Shown here: piece by piece, positions 1 to 6,884 of the stretch | Numbering within the stretch: position 1 is the stretch's first letter | How the letters are laid out: each line of letters begins with the position of its first letter | Assembly (NCBI GenBank): GCA_016785955.1 | Contig: JAEUWH010000009.1 | Span: 1 to 53,091 of the forward strand | Reading direction: 5' to 3' | DNA from: Pseudobdellovibrionaceae bacterium | GTDB taxonomy: Bacteria; Bdellovibrionota; Bdellovibrionia; Bdellovibrionales; Bdellovibrionaceae | Length of the DNA stretch: 53,091 bases | Notes under the pieces: generated by a model | Seen by the model: only the letters and a program-made list of their open reading frames with translations | Told to the model about the DNA's origin: nothing | Databases searched by the model: none | Translations under genes and position numbers: made by a program

Positions 1-555
1 GTAAAGATCAGTCATCGTTAGTGAGTTACCAAACTCCCCAGCTAAACTATTTCCGCAGTGGGCAACTGTGTCTGCTTCAAAGTACCCAGGCATCGTGATC
101 TCTCCATCTAACAACTTCAAAGGAATTCTATTTTTAATAAGACTTGCGCGAGTGGCGCTTTTGCCACGTTGTAGAGGGTTTCGATGGCTACGCAACAGGC
201 GATCTATAGTTGATGCGCTCATCTGCAAAAGTAGCAGCTTCACTTCGTCTCTGGCTTCATAAAATGGTAACCAGTCAATAAACGCCACAACCATTTTTTT
301 AGAGCACATCTGACTCATCAATGACCAGAGTTCCTTAAGTGCTTTTAACACATCTTCTCTTTGGTATTTTGATTTTGGCCCAGGACGCTTAATACGTGGA
401 ATCATAGATCCATTTAATATCTTTATCGCATGCTTGCGGCTCAGATCGCAGACACGACAAAATTCGTCTAAAATCAGGCCTTTTGATTTTTTAGCACTTT
501 TTCTGTAGCGATACCGGATCTCTTCAAGGTATGCTCTTTTGAACTCGATTGGCAT
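1..555 (-). CDS. IS transposase, DDE/rve integrase type (partial, runs off left edge)
   Basis: An open frame on the minus strand starts at ATG 553-555 and stays open to base 1 (185 codons). Residues 1-60 are basic and resemble the N-terminal helix-turn-helix of rve-type transposases (EEIRYRYRKSAKKSKGLIL, then CRVCDLSRKHAIKILNG). After about residue 150 comes FEADTVAHCG followed by SLTMTDLY. That is the usual opening of the DDE catalytic core, with the Asp of EADT as the probable first catalytic acidic residue. The second Asp and the Glu lie outside the window. The enzyme would cut and join the ends of its own insertion sequence. The exact IS family is not clear from this half. Confidence 0.8.
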   Translation of the reverse strand, partial: MPIEFKRAYLEEIRYRYRKSAKKSKGLILDEFCRVCDLSRKHAIKILNGSMIPRIKRPGPKSKYQREDVLKALKELWSLMSQMCSKKMVVAFIDWLPFYEARDEVKLLLLQMSASTIDRLLRSHRNPLQRGKSATRASLIKNRIPLKLLDGEITMPGYFEADTVAHCGNSLAGEFGNSLTMTDLY

Positions 556-866
556 GGTCCCCCTCTTGACTAAGTATTTGATTGTCTTGGTCGACTTCAA
601 ATCCTAATCTGGTGTGGGATCTTGACCCATCGGGTTTCCTTCGAACTGGACCTTTATTCTCGTTGAATCATATTATTCACACTGAAAATCTCTCAAATCC
701 ATTACGTCAAAGATACTTTCCCTATAGCGCACTCTTTCGGTGTCATTTAATTAGACTCAATTCGGTAGCGGTAAAGTCTTTTAATTGTTCCTGTCAAAAG
801 TGTCGACAGCTAGGTATCAATCTAATTCGTATGGGCTGGTTTTGATATTGCTGCAAACTCGGTTGC
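556..866. other. Non-coding stretch between transposase start and the first chromosomal gene
   Basis: This 311-bp stretch should contain the outer end of the insertion sequence. Several loosely similar short strings occur (TCAAATCC near 598 and 694, TCAATCTAATTC near 817, TGTCGACA near 801), which could be transposase-binding subrepeats, but I cannot fix the terminal inverted repeat or a target duplication without a second copy. The 87-codon open frame at 582-845 has no Shine-Dalgarno and no recognisable product. Confidence 0.3.
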
Positions 867-2723
867 ATGTTTAAAATGGGTTTTTCAACTTTTATGGCTG
901 TCGTGTTGTGTACCCTTGTCTCTGGGGCACAATCGGGTTTGCCGTCGTCTGTTAATATCGTTTCGGGTGTGCCGCTCACTCTGCCCACACGGGCCTTGGA
1001 AGCTATGGGTATTAAGCCACATGAAAATACTGGTGGTTGGGGCGATGTGATGTCGAACGTGGCGATGGCTTTAGATATTAAAAAACAGTTTCCTGAAATT
1101 CAAGTGCGACTGATTGTGGCTCTTAATGATCAGGATTCACGTCCATTCGTAAATAAAGTTCGCGATTTCATTCCTAAAATCATGCTCGACGACCGTGGAC
1201 AATCGTATTTGGATCCAGACTCCAAAAAGATTCAATATTATAAAGATGTAGAAATTTACTTTGCCTCGGCAGAGGACGGTGTCGCAACTAAAAGTCCCGA
1301 GACGCTCACTCCTGCTCAAACAAAAGCCGTGATCGATTCGGTCGCTCATATACCCGAAGCGGACATGGGAATTCAGTATTCCGCTAACAACAGCCCCTAT
1401 TCCCATCTATTTGTGAAGGCCAAAGAAATGCATTTGTATTTTGAAGAATACTCTCATCAAGCGGAATCTCTGATTTATACATTTTTCCAAAGTGGACGAA
1501 AGATGATTAAGCTTCACGCGGGTCCACTTGGGTTTGGTGTCTATGGTTTTGGCTCTAAAGAGGACAGTCGTGGGTCTTTTATAAATAAACGCTATATCCA
1601 GAATTGGTTAGATCAAATGGCGGCGACGTATCCATCATTAAAAAAATTTGGGTTAAAGGTGGGGCATTTCGGTTTAGCCTATGGATATGCCGCTGATATT
1701 CCTATGATTGAAGATTACGTTCAATCGATAAAAAATCTGTCTTATGAAAAAACACAACCCACCGTGATTGTTTATAAGGGGCAAGGGGCGGTTATTGTGC
1801 AAGGGCAGCAAATATTTATACCTTTGGGCGCGCATCCGAAAGAGCTGGCTCATGCGTTAATTGCCGAGTCGACATATTCACCTCTTGTCACTGGCGACGG
1901 CTCGCTTTCGTCCGCCCTCGAGACCATGTCGAAAACAAAATCGTTTCTATATGAGGGCGTCGAGTGGAAGCTCAGTGCTATGGGCACACTTTTGGGAAAG
2001 GTGTTTTCGATGCATCCCGAGTTGGCAGCAGAGGCACGCGAGGTCATAGTCCCACTCACAAAAGATTTAGGATCGTCTAGGATGTCTCGTGAAGATCGTA
2101 TTCAAAAAATGCAATCACTGATAGAAAATGTTCAGATTCATACTCAGTGGTATTCCTATTTTGCTAGAAAAAAGCAGGCACTGAATTTAGCCGACAACAC
2201 GATAAATCTGTTTCAATTTGCTGGCCTGTATGAAGCTTTGCGTTTGGGATTTGAAAAAGGATATACGTTTTCACGCGATTATTTAGAATGGTTAACCGAG
2301 CTAGTGAAAACGTTCACTGTCCGGGACGGTTTGCCGATAAAGCGCCTACACGCTGAACTAGGGCATAAAGTTTATGGCAAGTCGGAAAACTTAGTTGAGA
2401 AATGGTATGCGCTGTACACTCTTTGGGAGACCGGAGTTTCAGTCCTTGCCGCCGATGTGGCTCGGACCATTGATGAAACAGCTCAATTTATCAATCAAAA
2501 AGAGACAGAAGCTAATAGTGAAAATAAAGCGAAAATATTTTCTATACTCGAGCAAGTGAATAGCTCGACAAAATCAAAATACGCAATTTACGATGTGATT
2601 CAAAAGGATCGCCGTGCCTACAGAAAATTTAATATTGTTCGTAAAAAGTATAATTTAGCGTCCAGCGAGCCATTTAAGTGGCCTCGCGCTGTAAATGCCT
2701 GTCAGAAATTTTACATGCATTAG
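867..2723 (+). CDS. Secreted protein of unknown function, weak GT-B-like features
   Basis: A 618-residue protein starting at ATG 867; Met4 is equally possible, and neither has a clear Shine-Dalgarno. Residues 4-24 (GFSTFMAVVLCTLVSGAQSG) look like a Sec signal peptide. The mature N-terminus has HENTGGWGDVMSNVAMAL, a Gly-rich turn after a beta strand, followed by IQVRLIVALND, as in the first nucleotide-binding fold of glycosyltransferase-B proteins. Near residue 345 is SPLVTGDGSLSSALE, reminiscent of the donor-sugar loop of GT-B or epimerase enzymes. The last 200 residues are helical and charged. I recognise no named family. A sugar-related periplasmic or secreted role is inference only. It ends 14 bp before the convergent next gene. 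Confidence 0.6.
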   Translation: MFKMGFSTFMAVVLCTLVSGAQSGLPSSVNIVSGVPLTLPTRALEAMGIKPHENTGGWGDVMSNVAMALDIKKQFPEIQVRLIVALNDQDSRPFVNKVRDFIPKIMLDDRGQSYLDPDSKKIQYYKDVEIYFASAEDGVATKSPETLTPAQTKAVIDSVAHIPEADMGIQYSANNSPYSHLFVKAKEMHLYFEEYSHQAESLIYTFFQSGRKMIKLHAGPLGFGVYGFGSKEDSRGSFINKRYIQNWLDQMAATYPSLKKFGLKVGHFGLAYGYAADIPMIEDYVQSIKNLSYEKTQPTVIVYKGQGAVIVQGQQIFIPLGAHPKELAHALIAESTYSPLVTGDGSLSSALETMSKTKSFLYEGVEWKLSAMGTLLGKVFSMHPELAAEAREVIVPLTKDLGSSRMSREDRIQKMQSLIENVQIHTQWYSYFARKKQALNLADNTINLFQFAGLYEALRLGFEKGYTFSRDYLEWLTELVKTFTVRDGLPIKRLHAELGHKVYGKSENLVEKWYALYTLWETGVSVLAADVARTIDETAQFINQKETEANSENKAKIFSILEQVNSSTKSKYAIYDVIQKDRRAYRKFNIVRKKYNLASSEPFKWPRAVNACQKFYMH

Positions 2724-2737
2724 GTAAGCCCCAGGAC

Positions 2738-3193
2738 TTATCGCAATCTTTTTTTATTCCCGCTCCAAAAACTGGGTGAATAGTAGTCTCGGGATTCCAG
2801 ATAAAGCCCCATAATACAGCCAGGATCTATCGTGAGTACTACATTTTCAAAAATAAAAATGTCTAATTTCAAGTTGGGGTAGGGGCAGCTTTGATGAATA
2901 AATTCATAGTAAAACGAGCGAATTTGAGGCAGCGGGAGAAGTTGATTAAAGCGAAAAGGGCTCTGTGCGGGAAAAATAAGATAACGTCTTTTTGCAGTAT
3001 CCGTATAGTAAATGGGTGTTGTTAATTTATAGACTGAGGAGACTTCTAGATCACTCCATTCCAGACCGGTACGGGGGAAATATTTTGAACTTCTGTATTC
3101 TGGATTTCGACTGGGTGGTAAGGCGGCGGCATTGGCGATGGTCCATTGAGTTCCAAGAATGGTGACTAATATCACAGATAAAAAATGAATCAT
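2738..3193 (-). CDS. Small secreted protein of unknown function
   Basis: About 151 residues. I chose ATG at 3191-3193 because an AGG-containing Shine-Dalgarno (AACGAGGTT) lies about 9 nt upstream and the protein then begins with a clean signal peptide (MIHFLSVILVTILGTQWTIANA). A longer frame back to 3256 would add 21 non-hydrophobic residues. The mature part is rich in Tyr, Phe, Pro and Ser, has two Cys (SCPYPN and DPGCIMG) that could pair in the periplasm, and ends in a basic GNKKRLR tail. No family recognised. Its 3' end is convergent with the 618-residue secreted protein. Confidence 0.6.
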   Translation of the reverse strand: MIHFLSVILVTILGTQWTIANAAALPPSRNPEYRSSKYFPRTGLEWSDLEVSSVYKLTTPIYYTDTAKRRYLIFPAQSPFRFNQLLPLPQIRSFYYEFIHQSCPYPNLKLDIFIFENVVLTIDPGCIMGLYLESRDYYSPSFWSGNKKRLR

Positions 3194-3283
3194 TTGAATA
3201 ACCTCGTTGTGTTGAGTCGTTAAGTTCAGCCGATGGCTCGCCCGAGGTTGAGCCACTTTTTAGGTAAGATCAAGGAAACAATT

Positions 3284-3421
3284 ATGGCGACTGCTTTAGA
3301 TGTAAAAGTGAGGGGGATATCACCTTTTGAACTTTTTTTAGGCAGCAAAATAAAACAAAATCTTGTCAAAAAAAATAGTTGTAATCTGATTCCTCGCGGA
3401 CTAGTTTGTGCTGGTAACTAA
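3284..3421 (+). CDS. Possible 45-codon leader ORF before the riboswitch
   Basis: ATG 3284 is preceded by AAGGA at a good distance (AAGGAAACAATTATG). The frame runs 45 codons (MATALDVKVRGISPFELFLG at the N-terminus) and stops at TAA 3419-3421, inside the loop of the hairpin that competes with the riboswitch P1 stem. No recognisable domain. It may be a true small protein, a regulatory leader peptide whose translation would melt that hairpin, or chance. Only the good ribosome binding site and the stop position support it. Confidence 0.3.
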   Translation: MATALDVKVRGISPFELFLGSKIKQNLVKKNSCNLIPRGLVCAGN

Positions 3422-3427
3422 AACCAG
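3411..3427 (+). promoter_or_regulatory. Competing (anti-aptamer) hairpin next to the riboswitch
   Basis: CTGGT (3411-3415) and ACCAG (3423-3427) form a perfect 5-bp stem with a 7-nt loop. The 3' arm is the same segment that must pair with the G-rich 3' strand of riboswitch P1. Forming this hairpin would break P1 and release the Shine-Dalgarno at 3495-3500; forming P1 would break the hairpin. This is the expected geometry of a two-state translational switch. Confidence 0.5.
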
Positions 3428-3500
3428 TATATGCCGATGATAGGTTGCAACCATGGTTCGGCGTTTCTACCAGGCTCCGTGAAGGCCTGACTACGGGGGG
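3423..3500 (+). promoter_or_regulatory. Purine-family riboswitch aptamer, guanine or 2'-deoxyguanosine type, with enlarged L2
   Basis: The core of the purine riboswitch is present in order. J1/2 is TATAT (3428-3432). P2 is GCCGA 3433-3437 with TCGGC 3458-3462 (5 bp). J2/3 is GTTTCTACC (3463-3471). P3 is AGGCT 3472-3476 with GGCCT 3484-3488. L3 is CCGTGAA (3477-3483, usual CCGTAAA). J3/1 is GACTACG (3489-3495). The base equivalent to position 74 is C, which selects guanine-like ligands over adenine, and the position-51 U is kept. L2 keeps GATA (3439-3442) and TGG (3454-3456), so the GG-CC kissing contact to L3 can form, but a palindrome GGTTGCAACC (3443-3452) plus A3453 is inserted between them. 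The P1 3' strand is GGGGGG, which is also the Shine-Dalgarno of the nuclease ATG at 3505. Ligand binding should therefore turn translation off. P1 itself is short with an A-G mismatch. Confidence 0.82.
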
Positions 3501-3504
3501 ATCG

Positions 3505-4491
3505 ATGTTAAAGCACTCGACGATGTTAATTTTACTTTTGGTCACAGTTCTTGGGGTACCTAACTTTGCATTCACAGCAGGTTTTGTAGGTCCCTTGCAA
3601 AAAAACCCATATAATCGACCGCAGGTAATCGCTCGGCAGGCTTCAGGAGCGCTGAGTGTTCGGAATCCTCAGACGGGAATATTTATGTCCCGTTACATTC
3701 CGTATTACTCTTCGGCGCTTTATCAAGCGATGAAGACTCGGACGGCCGATACTAATATGCGAACGGTGTTAAGAAGTATTTTGGTTAACTCGCATGTGGC
3801 TGAGCCGGGACAGATGGATCGTATTGTGGCGAAATGCGCTCCAGATAATAAAATTTGCTATCAGCACACGCCGCTTGGTTACGAGCGCGCACGATTATTT
3901 TTGATGGGTTATTTTTATTTAGTTCAAACGGCGGGTAATCAATACGCCATTAAAGAGGCTTATTGTAATAAACTCTACGGCCCCGAGGAGTTTAGAAGTA
4001 AATCACAGATGCCTCGTCCTCAATTTATACCGGATAACACTGTGATTAATGTCGAGCATACATGGCCGCAAAGTCGTTTCACCGGTCAACATCCTACGGA
4101 CACTCAAAAGTCGGACCTACATCATTTGTATCCCACGGACTCAAAGCTCAATGCGATTCGTGGAAATTATCCATTTGGTGAAGTGGAAACAGATTCATCC
4201 GTTTTAAAATGTGGTCAATCACGCTTTGGTCAGAGCCGCACCATTCGAGGTCCTGTGTTTGAGCCGCCTGATGTTCATAAAGGCCATGTCGCGCGGGCGT
4301 TGTTTTATTTTGCGGTTCGTTATGATTTAACGATTGATGCGGCCCAAGAGGCCACCCTTAGGTCTTGGCACCAACAGTTTCCCGTGGATTCTGAAGAATT
4401 GTTACGCAACGATGAAATTCATAAAGCCCAAGGAAATCGTAACCCGTTTATTGACCACCCTGAATTGGTAGCTTCAATGCGGGATTTCTAG
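3505..4491 (+). CDS. Secreted endonuclease I family nuclease
   Basis: A 328-residue protein, starting at ATG 3505 just after GGGGGG. A longer frame begins inside the riboswitch and is not used. Residues 1-25 (MLKHSTMLILLLVTVLGV...) form a signal peptide. The catalytic His-Me-finger core of the endonuclease I family (EndA/Vvn type) is clear: NVEHTWPQSRF, then KSDLHHLYPTDSKLNAIRGN, where the HH and the two Asn are the usual general-base and metal ligands. Several Cys occur in pairs, as expected for a periplasmic or secreted enzyme. It cleaves DNA and RNA without sequence specificity, and so may supply nucleosides or clear extracellular DNA. A perfect-match bulged terminator follows. Control by a guanine-class riboswitch links enzyme output to a product of nucleic acid breakdown. 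Confidence 0.92.
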   Translation: MLKHSTMLILLLVTVLGVPNFAFTAGFVGPLQKNPYNRPQVIARQASGALSVRNPQTGIFMSRYIPYYSSALYQAMKTRTADTNMRTVLRSILVNSHVAEPGQMDRIVAKCAPDNKICYQHTPLGYERARLFLMGYFYLVQTAGNQYAIKEAYCNKLYGPEEFRSKSQMPRPQFIPDNTVINVEHTWPQSRFTGQHPTDTQKSDLHHLYPTDSKLNAIRGNYPFGEVETDSSVLKCGQSRFGQSRTIRGPVFEPPDVHKGHVARALFYFAVRYDLTIDAAQEATLRSWHQQFPVDSEELLRNDEIHKAQGNRNPFIDHPELVASMRDF

Positions 4492-4525
4492 GATCGAAGT
4501 CTAGTCTAGTATTTAATATATTTTA

Positions 4526-4554
4526 AAGAGGGCCTTAATCAGGCTCTTTTTTTT
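4526..4554 (+). terminator. Rho-independent terminator after endonuclease I
   Basis: AAGAG-g-GCCT / AGGC-CTCTT stem (9 bp with one bulged G) closed by TTAATC and followed by eight T. It closes the riboswitch-endonuclease unit. Confidence 0.85.
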
Positions 4555-4608
4555 GCCGATTTAACTACGTAAATAATATCGCAGACAGAGGGTTTAAGTA
4601 GTTAAAAT

Positions 4609-6486
4609 ATGAGTGAAACTCAAATCTCGAAAACACTTTTAATTTTAAAATCTAATGCCAATTCGACAACGGCTGCTGAGCAGTTTTTGCGTAATCGGGA
4701 GTGGGTTGTTTTTTCGACCAGTAATTTAAAAGATTTTTTAACTCATATCATTCAAAAAAAACCGAGCTTCGTCATGATCAGTGTGGATCATCCGAATAAA
4801 AAAGTTCTGATGATGCCAAAAGTTTTGGCGCAGTCTTTTCCTGTTTGTGTCTTTGCATTTGCAGAAAACTCGTCATCGATTTCGTTTCGAAAATTACAAG
4901 ATATTCAATGTATGTATCGCATCAATCCGCCAGCCACGGGACCGGCGATTGAGCGTACTGTAAATAAATACCTACGCGATCAAGAGAAAAAATTAAGAGA
5001 CCAGGAAGAAAAGCCGACGTTGGATGCGAATGGAAAACCAATCGCTAGTTCAGTCGATGGAAAAACCGTAATTCAGCATGGGGGCAGTTTCGCAGAAGGT
5101 GCTGGGGCTGAGGTTGGCGGCTGGAATCAGGCGGCTTCCGTTTTTTCTCAGTTGCTAGAGGGAGAAGACATTGGCAAAGGTGGTCCACAGGCCACCGAGG
5201 GCAGTGCTGGAAGTGGTGCGGGCGCTGGTGTTATCGTGGCCAAAGGTGACAAAGCGACCGAGGGGAGTGGTGCTTGGGTACCTATGGATCCTGTTGATGG
5301 CAAAGCAAATCAAGCCGGTTCTTTCACAGGTTCCAGTGAGGCGAACGGGGCTTCGGCTGGGGTGGCCGGTGCTTTAAATAAAAACACACGCGAAGGCCAA
5401 GGCCATTTTGGTCTGGGCGACTATTCTGATTTAGATGCCGATAAGCCTGGTTTGGCCGGCTCGTTGGACTCGTCCTCAGCGGCGGGTTCACTGAGTGGGC
5501 CAGGTAAGAAAAACGCACCGACGGGAGCGCTTCCCGGAGCGTCTGGCGAGAATCAAAAGAATGGTCATTTAGGTAAAACTGAATACAAAGAAAATGAATT
5601 TGAAGGGGCCAAGTCCTTAGACAAAACCGATCTTGACCCCAAAAGCATTCAAATTGGTAAAAACAAAGATACGCACGCGGGTCCACCGGCAGGGGCCGGG
5701 GAAGACCAAAAGGGTGGTCGACTGTCGTCGCCTAAAAAATACGACAAAGAACAAAAAACCATCACGATCTTGGGAAAGAACACGAGTTCCCCGTTGGAGT
5801 CGATCATTCTTAAAGGGACCAAGCAGGCCTTGGATGAGACTGTGGACGTCCTAGATGGAGAAGTGAACCAAGAGCTTGAGGATTCTTCGCAGGTGGCCTG
5901 CATCGTGGTGGAGTCAGAAAAGTTTAACGGCTATTTGATAGCGGCCTTGGGTAAGAATCGAAAATTTGATGGCAAGTTTATTAAAGCTATTCAAGAGCGT
6001 CTTTTTAAATTTTTAAAGGACAATGGCGAAAAGGTTTCCGATAAGGACAACTTGAATCTAAAGATTAAAAAGGTGGAATTCGAGGATTGGGCTTTGGAAT
6101 ATGCCGACTTCTTAAAAAAATCGGTTCATAACGGCGAAGAAATCGCGATGGCATTTTTTCCGGTTACGAACGTGCGTCCCGAGGTGGGCGAATCGGCCGC
6201 GTCGACGATGGCGTCCGTGAAACTGAGCGAGCTAGAGGGCGATAAAGTCGTTGAATTCAATATGTACGTTTATCTGCCGTCCAATAAGAAGTATATTTTG
6301 TACACTCCTAAAGGTGGCAAATTTTACGGCAATCAAAAAGGTCGACTAGAAGAAAAAGGCGTCAAAGAAGTCCACATGTTGAAGTCAGAAGTGAATGACT
6401 TGTCTAAATATAAGGCTCAGAACTATCTGAATAACCTGATTGAAAACTATAAAAAGAAGAAAACCGAGCCGCCCAAAGCCGCTTAG
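4609..6486 (+). CDS. Degenerate receiver-like protein with long Gly/Ala/Ser linker
   Basis: 625 residues, cytosolic (no signal). Residues 1-125 fold like a response-regulator receiver (SKTLLILKSNANS, KPSFVMISVDHPNKK, FPVCVFAFAE) but lack the acidic pair after strand 1 and have VMISVD where the phosphoacceptor Asp should be one position earlier, so it is probably a pseudo-receiver. Residues 130-385 are low complexity, with repeated GxxGAGA, GSxEAxGAS and ENQKNGHLGK-type strings. Residues 390-625 are ordered. Near the end FNMYVYLPSNKKYILY, a G, then RLEEKGVKEVHMLKSEV resembles the small beta domain often placed before HD or HDOD domains in delta-proteobacterial signalling proteins. A regulatory scaffold is likely but unproven. 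No Shine-Dalgarno is visible before ATG 4609. Confidence 0.7.
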   Translation: MSETQISKTLLILKSNANSTTAAEQFLRNREWVVFSTSNLKDFLTHIIQKKPSFVMISVDHPNKKVLMMPKVLAQSFPVCVFAFAENSSSISFRKLQDIQCMYRINPPATGPAIERTVNKYLRDQEKKLRDQEEKPTLDANGKPIASSVDGKTVIQHGGSFAEGAGAEVGGWNQAASVFSQLLEGEDIGKGGPQATEGSAGSGAGAGVIVAKGDKATEGSGAWVPMDPVDGKANQAGSFTGSSEANGASAGVAGALNKNTREGQGHFGLGDYSDLDADKPGLAGSLDSSSAAGSLSGPGKKNAPTGALPGASGENQKNGHLGKTEYKENEFEGAKSLDKTDLDPKSIQIGKNKDTHAGPPAGAGEDQKGGRLSSPKKYDKEQKTITILGKNTSSPLESIILKGTKQALDETVDVLDGEVNQELEDSSQVACIVVESEKFNGYLIAALGKNRKFDGKFIKAIQERLFKFLKDNGEKVSDKDNLNLKIKKVEFEDWALEYADFLKKSVHNGEEIAMAFFPVTNVRPEVGESAASTMASVKLSELEGDKVVEFNMYVYLPSNKKYILYTPKGGKFYGNQKGRLEEKGVKEVHMLKSEVNDLSKYKAQNYLNNLIENYKKKKTEPPKAA

Positions 6487-6884
6487 TTTTATATCCAAGC
6501 TGTCCAACGAATTTGCCAGCTCACCGCGTTCATTCACTCAGGCAGAGTCGCTACTCTGTAAATCAACGCCGGCGTTCAAACTCAATGAGACAAAGCCGCC
6601 ACATCAAAGATGAATAGCCTTTGTCAATAAAGCAACGCTGCTAAAATTTTGTATAAAAATTTATAGTCAGAAGAAACAACAACAAGAATACGACGACCAA
6701 GCGATGGTTAAGATCTGATAAAAGCATCGGGGCGTTTTAGCAGGCCGATATTAAAAAACAAGAAATTTTTAGAGTTCGGTCTCGAGCTTGACGCATTTTT
6801 GTAAATTCTTACCACCGTTGACAAATTCTTAATCCTGAGGCTTTTTAATCGTTCCTAATTAACTTCTAAAAGGTGGACGATCGT
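6487..6884. other. 398-bp non-coding region before hppA
   Basis: No credible gene. It holds a perfect palindrome AACGCCGGCGTT (6565-6576), an AT-rich near-perfect inverted repeat TAAAATTTT-gtat-AAAAATTTA (6642-6663), a TTGACA box (6818-6823) that could be the hppA -35 element with no convincing -10, and AAATTCTTA twice (6803-6811 and 6823-6831), about two helical turns apart, which could be an operator. The hppA ribosome site AGGTGG is at 6871-6876. Confidence 0.35.

Noticed and set aside
582-845. 87-codon plus-strand frame before the first gene
   Set aside because: No ribosome site, no signal or domain, lies in IS-end DNA.
3423-3500. Adenine-type riboswitch
   Set aside because: The ligand-pairing base is C (GACTACG), not U (GATTACG).
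6565-6576. AACGCCGGCGTT as an operator or terminator
   Set aside because: Perfect palindrome but isolated and without T run or second site.
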